A stretch of DNA of 64,000 bases from contig NW_025062479.1 in assembly GCF_000002995.4 (NCBI RefSeq), positions 21,944,721-22,008,720 on the forward strand. The letters are read 5' to 3'. Positions 1 through 17,321 of the stretch are shown here, piece by piece; positions within the stretch are counted from its first letter, which is position 1, and each line of letters opens with the position of its first letter. The notes under the pieces are model-generated. The model saw nothing but the letters and a program-made list of their open reading frames with translations. It had not been told where the DNA came from and searched no databases. Source of the stretch: Brugia malayi (taxonomy: Eukaryota; Nematoda; Chromadorea; Rhabditida; Onchocercidae). Made by a program: the position numbers and the translations under genes.

Positions 1-1
1 T

Positions 2-2649
2 CGATTGTATCTGAATAGCAGCTTCGATGAAATAGCATGCTTACATTTGGCTGTTATCTATCATTTGAGTAAAGAACACTTTGAAAATGCCTTCAACACG
101 CATGTTCAGGTTGACTTAGATTCTTTTTTTTCCTTATTCTTCAGCATTTTTAATTCCTTGATGATTAAAATTTTTGAAGGAAAACAGTAACGTTTTATAG
201 ACTTCTGAATATCTCCAAAAAATCTCCCTCATTTATGCATATTGTTCTTTTTTATGATTTGACCGATATAAAATTGTAAATTATTGCAGAAAACATAAGA
301 TAAAAACTCTAAAATTGTTTGTTTTTTTCTGCAGGTTATACAGTTATTCAACAAAGAAATTTTGCAAAAGGAGAAGGATCAGAACTGGTTTTTACCAATA
401 TTATATACTCTCTGCACTGATTTGCGACTTTTGGCTCGTTCGGTATGTTCAAAGCTTGCATTTCATATTGAACAAACATGTCATTAAGCTACCGGTATTG
501 GAATTGCGAAGATTTAGGCTGACAATAAACCATCTCGGTTGCGTGATCCGGAAAAGAGTAGCTGCTATGAACAATCTGCCACCTATATTATGGAATGCTA
601 TCGAACATGTGTTGCTGATGTGTGAGTCTCTTTTAATTCTTATTTTTCATTTCGCTATCATTTTTTAAATGATGGTCAGCATAATGAATCTGGAAAAATA
701 AGCACTCGAAATATATTTAAAAAGTTTTTGTAATATGTTTCTGTAATATAATATAATATACAATATATACATATCTTAAATCTGCCATCGTACGAGTTTA
801 GCATGCACACCTCTCTAGAAGCCCTTGGAATTCACTTCACAATGTCCAGTTCACGAAAAAAAGAAGCAATATATATATAACGTGCAATTAATTTATTCAA
901 ATGAGTCCTTTAACTAGTGTGGAATTGAACACTTGTCCAAATCATTTTTTGAAGGAATTGTTTTCGAAGTTTTCCATCAAATTGTTAATTCCAGGAGGGC
1001 AGAAATTCATACATCAAAGAAGATGGCAATGCTTAATCTCACTAATCAACTGTTCCGAATTTATTTCAGAGTATGTCCAGTCGGTTTTTGTTTCTTTCGA
1101 AACTAGTTGAATCTTGTTTGATTTCTTGCCTGCATTATCAAATCACTTTATGTCTCTATGCGCGTCAAAGGCTATACATTGATGTTGAATAGAATTAAGG
1201 GTACAGACTGCAAACTATTATTTTAATTCGTTCGATTTAAAAGAAACATTTTATTTAGTTAAATATGTTTTTAGATAAACAAATTGAATCTACTTAAACC
1301 ACTTATTAGAGCAATTGACAACAGTGGTCCATTATATCAGACATTTTCAATGGCTGATAAAGTTACGTATAAGTATTATTTGGGACGGAAAGCAATGTTT
1401 GATTCAGATTTATCAATATGTATGTGGTTTTTTTTTTATTTTTTATTTTTTTGCTTTGCTTTAGTGGTAAGAAAAAAATAAATTCGGAAAGCATGAATGC
1501 ATTTTTCTGGTTTTAAATTTTGGCAAAATACGAGAAAGTTTTCATGATCTACTTGATAAAACTTCAAGAAAGTTGGTTACTAATTTACCGCTACCTAGCT
1601 TGCTGATTGCAGGTAAAAATACAAGTTTTGTGAAACCTAGCCTTTTGTTTTTATAGTTTCTTAAATAATTGTGATGTTCTAGCAGAAGAATCGTTATCGT
1701 ATGCTTTTCGGAACTGTCCATCTTACTGTGCAAGAAATAAAAGGCTTATATTGATTTATTTGGTGCCGGTAAAAATGTTTCTCGGACATATGCCAAGCGT
1801 TGAGTTATTAAAGCGATATCAATTGCAGCAGTTTGGTGCTGTTGTTGAAAGTGTCAAGTAAGTTCTACTAGTTAACAGTAATGTTTGAATCTTTGAATAC
1901 ACTTTCTTCCTATTTAAACTTTTTGTTGTCTTACGAGTTTTAATCGAATTTAAGAGATGGAAATTTAAAAAAGCTCGATGAAACGTTGATGGAAAATGAG
2001 CGCTTTTTTGTCGAATGTGGAATATTTCTTATGTTGGAAAAATTGAAAATTATTGCATTTCGTAATTTGTTCAAAAAAGTGTTAGTTTGACTCTATTTTT
2101 ATTTTGAATCATACTATTTACTTTAATCCAGTGCTGATAGCTATTAACTCAAATTTTTTAACTTGAGCGATTAAATGTTATAAGGGACTTGCATAATAAA
2201 TTTCGTCACTTTATTAATCTCTGTGGTTTTTTTATAGTACTCGAATATATGGAACAAATCAGATCTCTTATGAGGCATTTATGTGTGCCATCCGATGGCT
2301 TGGCATTGAGGACATGGATGAAGACGAGTTAGAATGCATACTTGCAAATTTGATTGTGGAGGTGAGTTCAGTCTTTTGCAATAACTTTGCTATTATGTCA
2401 ATGTCTTGAAGATTTGGTTCTTGTTTAGTGATCCCGTGATTTGAACTTTTTTATAAAAGACAGCAGCATATGGTTAATTGTTAGAAACTTTTGGAAGAAT
2501 TGATTTTAATTTTTTCAAGTCGTCTGCTAAATCACTAATGTTTGTTTTATATCTTTCAGAAAAAAATCAAAGGATATCTCAGTCATATGCATAAGAAACT
2601 GGTTATTAGCAAACAGAATCCGTTTCCTGCTTTGTCAACCATATCCTAA
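2..2649 (+). CDS. PCID2: PCID2 homologue (TREX-2 / PCI-domain protein), 5' end outside window
   Basis: PCID2 (yeast Thp1 relative) is the PCI-domain subunit of the nuclear TREX-2 complex, which couples transcription to mRNA export. Nine exons are visible: 2-109, 335-442, 518-621, 995-1070, 1275-1419, 1683-1857, 1955-2080, 2238-2361 and 2560-2649 (TAA). All junctions keep phase and give 351 residues. Recognisable family stretches, in order, are [54 protein letters not shown] and [16 protein letters not shown] at the C terminus. The human protein has 399 residues, so about 50 N-terminal residues lie upstream of the window. The family match is very strong. The least certain boundary is the 518-621 exon, where two overlapping GT donors occur at 620-623; the one giving phase continuity was chosen. 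Confidence 0.95.
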
Positions 2650-4677
2650 TCATAATTCGATACAAAATTAACAATTTTGAGAAATTGATTGCCGAATTTG
2701 GATATTTTTTTCCAAGAAATTAAATTCAACGATTCTTTCTTTTCATAATCTTCTAATCGAATAAAAAAAGAAAAAAAAACTGCATTAAAACTAAAAACTT
2801 GTAGTGGAAAGAATTTGAAATTGTATTGTAAATGTATTTAGCTTTATGAGCTAAGAATTGCGAGATGTGTTCCGTTAAGAATTCAGTTTTCATTGTTACT
2901 CATGTTCTTCTAGATTGCCAAAGTTTTGAGTTCTGTTTTGTCTGTTGTTGTACTGAATGAGATTTGATTTTTTATTATCGCAGGTTGAATATCGAAGTTG
3001 TTGACTGATTTGTTTAAATTACTCTAATTTTCTGTATTATAAACATTTCAGCTTGTTTTGTAATAATATTATTATAGATTTGTGGTTTAAAGTTTTGATT
3101 TTAAAATTTTTACAGTTTTAAAGTTTTTTTAAATGTTGATGCTTTCGTCCTTTACCATAATTATGCATCTCAGCTTCATCTTAAGTTTAGTTACGTTAAT
3201 TTCATTAACATTTTGATGTGTTTAGTATGGAATAATTTAACAGCTTTGATATTTTCATTGTGAATGTTAAGCAAACTTCCATGTAATATATTGTTATTCC
3301 ATATGTTGTGGAATATTAAGTGACTTACTCTTTCTGAGAATTTTATTCAAGTAATCATTCCAAAATGCATTTGAGACATTCCGTCTTTTATATTGTATTA
3401 AAATATGTTTGAAAAATTTTGAGGATTATTTTTCCAAATCTTTCAATAAGATGACGGTATTCGAGTCATGTGGTGTTCTTGTCAGGCATATCAATTCCGC
3501 AAACATTACTCTGGTATGTTTGAAACGTTCAGCAGGATCGGCAGTTGATGTAAAGTTAGTATCTGAAACTCAAAGTTAATAGAAGATTGAGTTGGGAAGT
3601 ATCAATGGACGAAAGATCAGTGCCAGTGAAAATGAGTTTATTGCAATCCGAACTATCGACAAAGGAGTTCAAATTTTTTTGTTTTTGTTTTGAATAGAAA
3701 ATCGGATTATAATACAATAGATATCGACCATATTATATAACGATAGTTTGATGACATAGTTAAGGAACCAAATATTTTGCATCATTAAATTTCCTTTTTT
3801 GAATGATATAAAATACCATTTTGTTGTGTGTTGAAACTCTGTTTACAGGAGCACTTTAATATGTTTAGTATGAAATAATTTTGAAATTCTTGGTATTTAC
3901 AATTTTGTTTATTTCATATCCATAATTGAGAGAGAAAGTTCTCGACCTTACTATATATGATGATACTAAATACAATTAACAGTTGCTTTCAGGAAGAAGG
4001 TCGTATTAAATGCATTTTAGTCTACCATTTCCTTTAAAATATGATTTTATGGTTTTTTAAAGAAGAAATATAAGAGCTATTGAAATTTATTACTCATTAT
4101 TCTGCTTTGTTTCCAAGAAGACAACAAGCAATCCTTTATTATCTGTTCACTTGCGTTTATTAAACAAACCATCAAATGTTTTGCAATAAAGTGAATAACA
4201 ACAGTGCTTAAGTCAATAAAAAGCAGAATGAGAAAATTGTAACAAGAAAGAAATTCAGATACCTTATTTGATTAAAAATAAAAATTCAACAACAAACAGC
4301 AGGAAGTTAGCGTATTAAAGCATTAAACTAAATCGGTATTTGCCGAAGTAAAGTCATAATACCGGGAAACAGCTGAGTTTTCAATTCCTCTTGATTTGAT
4401 CTTTTTTTTTTTCATTAAAATAATGAAATTTAACAAATTCTAAAACTCTCTTATTAGCTGCGACTGTTCATACATATATCAGCCAGACTTATCATGACAG
4501 ATGGAACATGGTGCAGTTGTGCTCGGATACTTCAGCACCTTATTTAGTACCGTTCGCAAAGGATCAACAATTGAGGATTTTGCAGCATGTACTAGTTATA
4601 TACGAATTCTCTAGTTCTTTTTGTTAAAGTAAAAGTAATGCTTTAAGAATAAATAAAATATAGATTTCACCGTCACA
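2650..4677. other. Intergenic region between convergent PCID2 and LysRS genes
   Basis: About 2 kb of AT-rich DNA between two convergent genes; it must hold both 3' UTRs and polyadenylation sites. Most of it is featureless. Two islands on the + strand are clearly richer in GC: 3451-3579, a 42-codon ATG-to-TAA frame, and 4490-4630, where two overlapping frames are open after a CAG. No protein family was recognised in either; both are discussed as findings. Confidence 0.6.
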
Positions 4678-9382
<4,705 letters not shown>

Positions 9383-10833
9383 TTCCACCGCCAAATAGTG
9401 ATTCTTCCACGTTCTACTGTACTGTCGATTATCTGCAATAGGCTCCAAAGTAACAATAACAGATACTATTCCAAATAGAAAAAATACAGAAAACATAAAC
9501 AGAAACTAAACGCAACTGCAAAACTAATACAGCTTACGCTCAATTAAACTTAAAAGAATTCCCACACAAACAAATACCAATTCTAACCAAAAACATAATA
9601 AAGAATCCCAGAAAAAAAGAAAAAACAATAATACCAGGATAATAATAACTAGTAAAATAACAGCGAAAAATAGAAAACATTCTGTGAAATTATTAGTTCA
9701 AAAATTCTTCGTTTAAAAAAATAAAAATACTAAAATTTTGAAAAACAAAATTACAGAAACCACTGCTTCAGTAAAATAAAATTATCATGTATATAACATT
9801 CCCGCCATCTCTAGAAATCAGGAAAGATACCCACGACCACGGGTACGAGATTTGTCAACAACAGCCCAACAATAGGATAGTGTTTAGCCTTCTAATAATG
9901 CCACTCAGTTGTCTGATAGTATTGGCTCATTATTAGTGATAATGTAAAAGAGTGAAAGCTAGAGAGTGAGAGCAATATAAAATATTATAACAAATAGTCA
10001 AAATAATCGTGCAGAGAGTGATAGGACTAAAGGATACAAAGTGTGAAGAGATTGCGGAGATTAGTGGAACTCTTATGATACAAATTGAAAATATAACGGA
10101 ATGTAATGCAGCGATCGAGTAAATGATAGAAAATGATGGAATAAGAAAGAACGTGAGAAGTAAATTAAAGAAATGATGAAATAGTTCTAGATACTGAGAG
10201 TTAGACAGAATGAGAGTATCTCTCTCTCTCTCACACATGGTTATAGTGAGACATTCGGGGAGAAATTAGTTAGTGGACGAAAGTTTGGAGTGAAAATATT
10301 TGTAATTTCTATTCATACTAAATTTATAGCTCATTGCTTTAGTTTAGAAATTTTAATATTTGTTAATTTGATAATTTCTCAATCGATAATTGATGAAAAG
10401 TTTCGATTGAAATTTGTGTAACGATTGCTGATAATGATGAATGGCATTGTCCATTTATTGTCATATAGTACTATTTACCACATATGTATTTATTTATTTG
10501 CTTTTCCTTTTAAAAAATTGAGTATGTTTGATGGGCGATTTAAAAAACTGATATGAATTGATTAACTGAGCAATGAGCAAATTGAGATTTTTGAATTTTT
10601 TTTTAATTTTTAATTTGATTAGAGATTAAATGAGTAGAGCAGTATGTTTATAGCTGTATTTCATTATTACATCCTTACGAATAAACTGAGTAGTTTTTTT
10701 TTTTTCTCTTTTTTCCTTTTAATAAGTAATCTTTCATCCTTATATTTAGTTTTGTAATCTTTCATCCTTATATTTAGTTTTTTTTGCTTATTTTACAAAT
10801 TTTTTCTGTAATTGTCTTTAGAATAATTTAGAT
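9383..10833. promoter_or_regulatory. Divergent intergenic region between LysRS and the NUDT5-like gene
   Basis: About 1.45 kb separating two head-to-head genes, so it should hold both promoters. It is AT-rich with a less biased patch at 9790-9910. A 27-28 base direct repeat (core ATCTTTCATCCTTATATT) occurs twice in a row at about 10727-10781. A TCTCTCTC run lies at 10217-10231. An acceptor-like TGTCTTTAG ends at 10821, 12 bases before the NUDT5-like ATG, and may be a trans-splice site. No coding frame is supported. Confidence 0.5.
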
Positions 10834-12620
10834 ATGTTTGCTGGATGTCCATTTAAGATATTGGAACAACCGAAATTCGTCTATGATGGAAAATGGTTGA
10901 AAATGCGTGAAGTGCGATTTCGCAAATCTGATTCCTCATCAGAACAGGTATCGCATTACCTTGATTTTAATAAATAACTGCAATGCATTCTCAGTCTTAT
11001 TCTTCAAGCCACTTCATTCAATTTCTTGCCTTAGTTTAATTAAATGCGATCAAGCTGAAATATATAATCGATCGGATGAATTGTTGAACTAGAATTATGA
11101 AAGAACATCAAAAAATATAGCTATAGCGAGGCATCCATATTTCGGGCTGATAAGGTAGTTCTGGAATTTACTTTTTCTGTTCAAATTTATATGATTAGGG
11201 GAATGAAAAATAAAGGATGCTAAAGAAGACAAATAATATAGCTTAACTTCTTACAGTTAATCATGTATACATACTTCATAATCTATCAGGGTCATTTTTT
11301 GATGCTGCATCAAATTTATCTTGTTTAGTCATTGTTTGGGCATAAATGCTCCTTTTTCCTGTAGGTAAAACGAGTTGGAAAAAGTATATTTATTCTTAAG
11401 TAAAATAAATTTCCACATCTACCAATAAAATTATGAACTGGAGGTCTGGGAGTCTGTTCACCGCCGAACTGTTCCAAGTTCGAAACCAGATGGTGTTGAT
11501 GTGTTAGCAACTTTGCATAAAGATGGCAAAAAGTACTTTATTCTCATCAAACAGTATCGAATTCCTATGGCTGGCATGTGCTTGGAATTTCCAGCTGGTT
11601 AATGCAGTAATTTTGAATAGTTTCTTTTTTTTTGCAGTGGTGACTTGAAGACATAATGACAATAGTAGTACTGTTCTGGAAATATAACTTTTTTTCTCTC
11701 TTCATTTTGAATCATTAGAATAAACTAATTTTGCATTCTTTAAATATCGTAAACGCGAAGGATTTTCAAATTATATTTCTTATTTTGATGGAATTTTGTA
11801 AAGTTTTTCTAATATTTTTAGCAAGAGTATGAGGCACAAATTATTGTTAGTAAATGTCAGATTTCTGAATTATATACAAGTTTTTTTAAACTCCATAATT
11901 TTTTTTAGTTTAAATATGCCTGTTTTCAAATTAGGTTTAATCGATGAAGGAGAAACTGTTGAGGCTGCAGGTTTACGTGAATTGAAAGAAGAAACAGGTT
12001 ATACCGCTACAAAGGTTTCTCTGATCATTTCTTTGCTAATCTTTGATGAAAATCATATTCCTTCATGTTCTAACTTTCTTCATCCTTTCTGTTTATTTCT
12101 TTTGTAGGTTTTATCGTGCACAAAAGGTAAGCAAGGCTTAAGTCCTGGTCTTTCGGATGAAAGCGTTAATTTTATGATAGTCGAAGTTGACGGTAATGCA
12201 CCAGAGAATAAAAATCCAAAACAGAATCTGGATGATGGTGAAATTATCGAGGTATATTATTTTCTTTCCTTTTTTTTAAATATAATATTTTGGAAAGTTG
12301 CTTTCTCCCCTAACAGGAGATATGAATCAAGAATTTCAGACTGATAATAATGAAGCATTTAACAGAGGAAACTAAACATTAGTTTTTTTCTGAAGAGCAT
12401 GTTTGGGATGCACTAATATTTCCATTTCTTAATACCTTTTCTAGTTCTGTATTAATTAATTCATTTATTTAAAAATTTAAACTGCTTTTTTTTTCAGGTC
12501 GTGCTTGTTGAATGTGACAGGCTTTTGCCATATGTTGAATTAATTTGTACAGAAGTTCATGTGGAATCGATGTTATATGCATTTGCTTTGGGTATGAATT
12601 ATGCGCAGCATTTTCTGTGA
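10834..12620 (+). CDS. NUDT5: ADP-sugar pyrophosphatase, Nudix family (NUDT5-like)
   Basis: Nudix hydrolase of the NUDT5 group, which splits ADP-ribose and related ADP-sugars into AMP and a sugar phosphate in the cytosol or nucleus. Five exons: 10834-10947, 11444-11597, 11935-12014, 12108-12251 and 12498-12620 (TGA); 204 residues, in phase throughout. The N-terminal KFVYDGKWLKM and WESVHRR match the NUDT5 family. The Nudix box is complete at residues 90-112 (G-x5-E-x7-RE-x-x-EE-x-G), with catalytic metal-binding Glu residues E105, E108 and E109 present; it is preceded by IPMAGMCLEFPAG. The acceptor of exon 2 is CTGGAG|GTC, lacking the usual pyrimidine tract; upstream alternatives run into stop codons. 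The start lies 12 bases after a TTTAG acceptor, consistent with trans-splicing. Confidence 0.92.
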
Positions 12621-14858
12621 AATCCTGTGTGTATCTTTTCATTTATTTTGAAAGAGATTACGGTTTTAACGTTGAAGCTACCAAAAGTTGTATCACTTAT
12701 TTGCTTTTGCTTTTATATAAGAAGAGGTCTTTGACAAAATAATTAATTTTTTAATTATAATTAAATTGAATTTTCAAATTAGTATGCTAACTTATTATAT
12801 ATACATTTTATTGTACCTGTTGTCAGTTGATTTTATTATGAGTCGGATTTTTATTTGATTCCGAAGGAATTCGAATCAGTCCTTAATAGAGAAAAAAGGG
12901 TAAAATAATGCCAAAAACATATGCTTCTTTCATTTTTGTATAACTTGTGCAAAGTAACCTGAAAATCAATTGTTTGAAACAGATGGTTATTATATTCAGA
13001 AACTAGCTTATGAGCGGTGTTTCTTTTAAAATTGGATTTTATTTTATCTTTGTTTGTGAAAACAAGATTTCCCAGACTTGTATGTGATGCAGTTATTCCG
13101 GTTTCAAGCATTTTTTTTTTTCTTTTAAAACATGTTCGAGCTTTCCGTTCCACCCTTTTTTACTTTGTGTTTTCTTTTTAGTCTACTTTTGTATATCAGA
13201 ATTTTAATAACTGGCTTGCTTAAGTTTAAAACCATTATAGAACTCGGTAACTCTTTGAGAAAGGAAATTTATTGCTGTACTTGATACTTCATTAACTGAT
13301 CAGAAGAGCTAGATATGCGCTGTATTGAGAACTAAAAGTTAGGATCGATGAGATCATAGATTAACGAGATTGTTAGTTTACTTGCAGTGGATTTAAAATC
13401 CTTCAAAGCTAATAGAATTTGTACTTTTCTAGACACGGTAAACTGATATTTTTTTTTCTTTTTCTCTCTCCGAAAATTTTTTTTTCTAAAAGAATCTGAG
13501 ATCATTTTCAGTTGTAATATTTGATTGATGAGAAACACAATAAGGCATTATGATTGTATTGCAATGAATCAAAATGACTAATATTCCATGACCTTTCTAA
13601 ATTTCTACAATTTTAAAACGAGATTTATTCATGAAATTATCACTGAGCAATACTAGCATGTTTCTTTTTCTCAACATCTAAACAATGCAGCATCGGCTAT
13701 TGATTGATGAATTTATTTTTGTCCCTAAAAAAGTACACGGATTTTTTTTTGCCTCATTTTTTTCTACTCAAATGACCTATCTCCGCTCTTCCTGCTCTTC
13801 TGTCGATCCTCCAAATAGTGATGTTGTGAAAACAAATGATGAAGTATTTGATTTGCATGATATTTAATATGGGAATATCTGCTCCATATGAATCAGTCAT
13901 AAACAGATGTCTTATTTGGACTGGTCAGAAATATCGAATTGCAAATGTGTCTATTAAGTCATTAACTTAATTATATCAGTAATTGTGAATTACAGAAGCT
14001 TTACAAAAATTGAATTATCCCATTTGTTAAATATAATTTCTCAAATTAACATAAAAATATATTGGATGTTAAAATATTAGGAAATGGAATACAATTTATC
14101 GGTTAAAATTCCTGCACGTAACAAAAATTATATACCACGAAATAAGGTAGCGCCAAAATTTGAAAAAAAAAAAAAAAAAAAGAAAAGAAAAGGAAGAAAT
14201 GGTCAGTGAATTATGGGATACAAAGTTATTATACTGTTACAGAATGGAAAAGATATGAAAGAACAAGGTAAGGTGTTTATGTTAATTATAGATGTGTGAA
14301 TAATAATTTGACAGCTTTTTTGTTTCACGTCTACAATTTCTTACGTGATATTTCACGTATGCTTATGTGAATTTTTGTTAACCTGATCATGTACTATTTT
14401 GATAAAAAGATTTCATTTTCTGTGTAAGTTTTTCTTTTTTTTTTTTTTTTTTTTTTCTCATGAACAAGAAATTTTGATTTTAAAAAGATGAGAAGAGTTG
14501 TTATGATTAGAAGAAGGTCATAATTGAAAGAGTATCATAACTTGCTTATGATGATGTTAAAAGAAGAATGAAAAGATGCTCTTTTCGATAAAATGTGAAT
14601 TGAATAAACAACAAACGACATTATAACGAATGATTTTTAGATGGGAAATAGTCGGCAAAGTTATTTGAAATTTCTTTAATTTTATTTTGGTTACATTTAA
14701 AATGATAATAAATTAGTTTGTCAATTGGAAGAGATGAATTCTGAAAGAGAATTAAAGTAAAATTATCATTGTAATCATTTTAGAAGAGAGTTCCAAAGAT
14801 TATGAGAAGATATGTTTATTAATTACTTCTTTGTTTTTTTGTTTGTTTTTTGTTTTTT

Positions 14859-14859
<1 letters not shown>

Positions 14860-14890
<31 letters not shown>
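14860..14890. repeat. Poly(T) tract, 31 bases
   Basis: Uninterrupted run of T preceded by shorter T runs separated by single G. It is one of the two longest homopolymers on this side of the window. Its length may be inaccurate, because sequencing is error-prone in such runs. Confidence 0.9.
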
Positions 14891-14893
<3 letters not shown>

Positions 14894-16975
14894 GTGAAAT
14901 TATTAAAATGTTTTTGAGAAAACAAATTACAATTGCCAATTGGTACATATGGAGAATTGATTACATATGAATATATCAAAAATAGGATAACAAAATGTTG
15001 TGATACAAATGATAATATTTACCTTGCTGCTTGCTAAAATTGATAATGTAGGTGTGGAAGTAAATTTAATACAGTTTAAAATTTAACTATAATATTTAAA
15101 ATGAAAATTTCATCAATTTAAATAAATTTATTCATTCTAAATATATGTAAAAAGAGCCTATAATAAGAGGTGTAAAATTAATGAATACATGAAATAAATA
15201 AATATTCCAAAATTGATGAGAACTTGTTAGAGTGATAATGATATGTCTTCTTCAAATATTTCAACTGCTTCTAAGTCATAAACATTTTCATTTGCAACGG
15301 TAATGTTGATGATGACAATAGCTGAAATTAATTGATAATTAAATATTGAAATGTAACGAATGAGCATTTCTTTATTATAGTTATATAATTTTAAATTCTC
15401 CTTGCATTTTTTATCTCTTCCTTTAATTTCAATTTTTAATTATTATTTTGAAATTAATGAAATGTAATATAATAAGTTAATAGTACAATCTGAAAAAATT
15501 ATCATATCTATTTGTTATTTTATGGAACAAAATTTTAACTAGAACATAATTTTAACATAATTTCAATGTTTATTTTCTTCTTTGAATTTCTCAAATTTGA
15601 ATACAATTTTTGAGTCTTTTTTGAATAGAGTTTTTGAAACTTGAATGCACTCAATTTGAAATCATTTTTTATTCAAAATAAAAAAAACGAAAAAAAAAAA
15701 AATCGAGAAAATGCATTTTATGATACTACTACCAACAATTAACTACTACCAACAATTACAACACTATCAATTTTCTCTCATTTGTTATGTTCGGTCATTT
15801 CTGATGGAATTTTACTCTGATAGAATTTAATTCTCTTTCTTCTGTATTTTTTCTTATATTATAATTTTGAGGATATTTTCGAGAAAAATTGATATCAGAT
15901 AGTTTATGCAAAACGAACAAAAAAAAGAAAAAGTACACATGAAGTGCTACGAATAGATACATTCCGATCGCTTAACTGATAATCTTACTATCATAATATT
16001 AAAGTTATTTATTTTTTGTATAAAAAAAAAAATTTTTTTTTTTTTGATTTCGATGATTATTCCATTGAAGATATCTCGACATTATCTCCTTTGCCCAAAA
16101 AAACAAAAAAAAAAAATTTGTTAAAATGCTATGAATAATGAAATTTCTACGTTGCAATCGCAAAAAACAATTTTTTTTTGCAAACAAATAATTTCTCATT
16201 TCATCATTATGAACTATTCAAAAGATAAGAATTTCTAAAATTTCACAATTAAACTACTTTCAAAATTTTTGAAAAAGTTTATTTATTAGTAAAGGTATTA
16301 AAATTTAAATTACTGAAAAAATATGCATAACTAATTTATTCTAATTTATTAGATAAAAAAGATTAATTAAAATTAACCATATTGAATTCTTCCAATATTC
16401 GTATCGCAGTTAAAATCAGAATACTGAACGGTTAGTTAAAATTCATTTTGTCTCATTACAGAGAGGTGTTTAATGACGAAGAGGTATTCATAATAATTAA
16501 TTAATAAAGTATAGAATATTTCAATTCATAAGAATTAGTAATATGAATAAAGCCAAGATGAAAAAGATAATATTTGTTGTTGCAGAAAAATGACGAAAAA
16601 AAAAATTGAAATGATAAAAATGCAATTAATCAATCATTTTTGTGTGTGGGTGGATCAAACTTATCAGTAGTTATATCAGTAATGATTTTCGGGAGAATAA
16701 TTTTTTCTTTTTCTTTTTTTTTTTGATAGCTATGCGATGAATATTGGCAGTAATGAAAAATTGAATGATGCTAATTTCAAGTGCCACAAAAATGCTTATC
16801 TTTTTTAAATGACAGTTGGCCAAATTTATATTAGGCCAAAACATATACTACAAAAGAGCTGATCCTTCTCATATTTCTGTGAGGCCTTTTTTGTTGAACA
16901 TTATCTAGAATAAATTTCTACTATTAGCTATCAGTCATTTCCTGTTTATCAATTTCAAGAATTAAAAATTCTACA

Positions 16976-16977
<2 letters not shown>

Positions 16978-17008
<31 letters not shown>
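16978..17008. repeat. Poly(T) tract, 31 bases
   Basis: Uninterrupted T run about 310 bases downstream of the stop codon of the nuclear receptor gene (which is on the minus strand, where this reads as poly(A)). It could be a retroposed poly(A) or simple slippage; nothing recognisable precedes it. Confidence 0.9.
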
Positions 17009-17321
17009 CAGTAAGTGAGAGGAAAAGATATGTAAGCGCAAAAAGTTAGTTAAATCATTTCTAGTTTTTTTTTTTTTATTTTATTAAAAAAAAGATCATT
17101 GAAGAGAAAGATTGTTTTTAAACTAAGATTTTAAAATGTTAAAATATATTTGAAAATATTCAATTTTGAAATTTTGACAAATAGAGATAATTCACTTATC
17201 AGTGGAAATTAAAATTTTAATTTCAATTTAATCAACATTTCTGTTAGAAAAATCAATGAAATATCCAAATTTATCATTTTGTTTATACAACGAAAAAAAA
17301 AAAAAGTGATATAAAGTTCCA

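Larger units (their letters stand above)
12621..17321. other. Long AT-rich intergenic region with homopolymer tracts
   Basis: About 4.7 kb between the 3' ends of the NUDT5-like gene and the nuclear receptor gene. It contains many A or T runs, including 31 T at 14860-14890 and 31 T at 16978-17008. A small inverted repeat TTGGCC...GGCCAA with a 12-base loop lies at 16815-16838. A 60-codon + strand frame at 13685-13867 has somewhat higher GC than its surroundings (see findings). Nothing else resembling a gene was seen. Confidence 0.6.

Noticed and set aside
9810..9910. Less AT-rich patch upstream of LysRS considered as another first exon
   Set aside because: No ATG-initiated frame with a phase-2 donor, as needed to join LysRS exon 2, was found.
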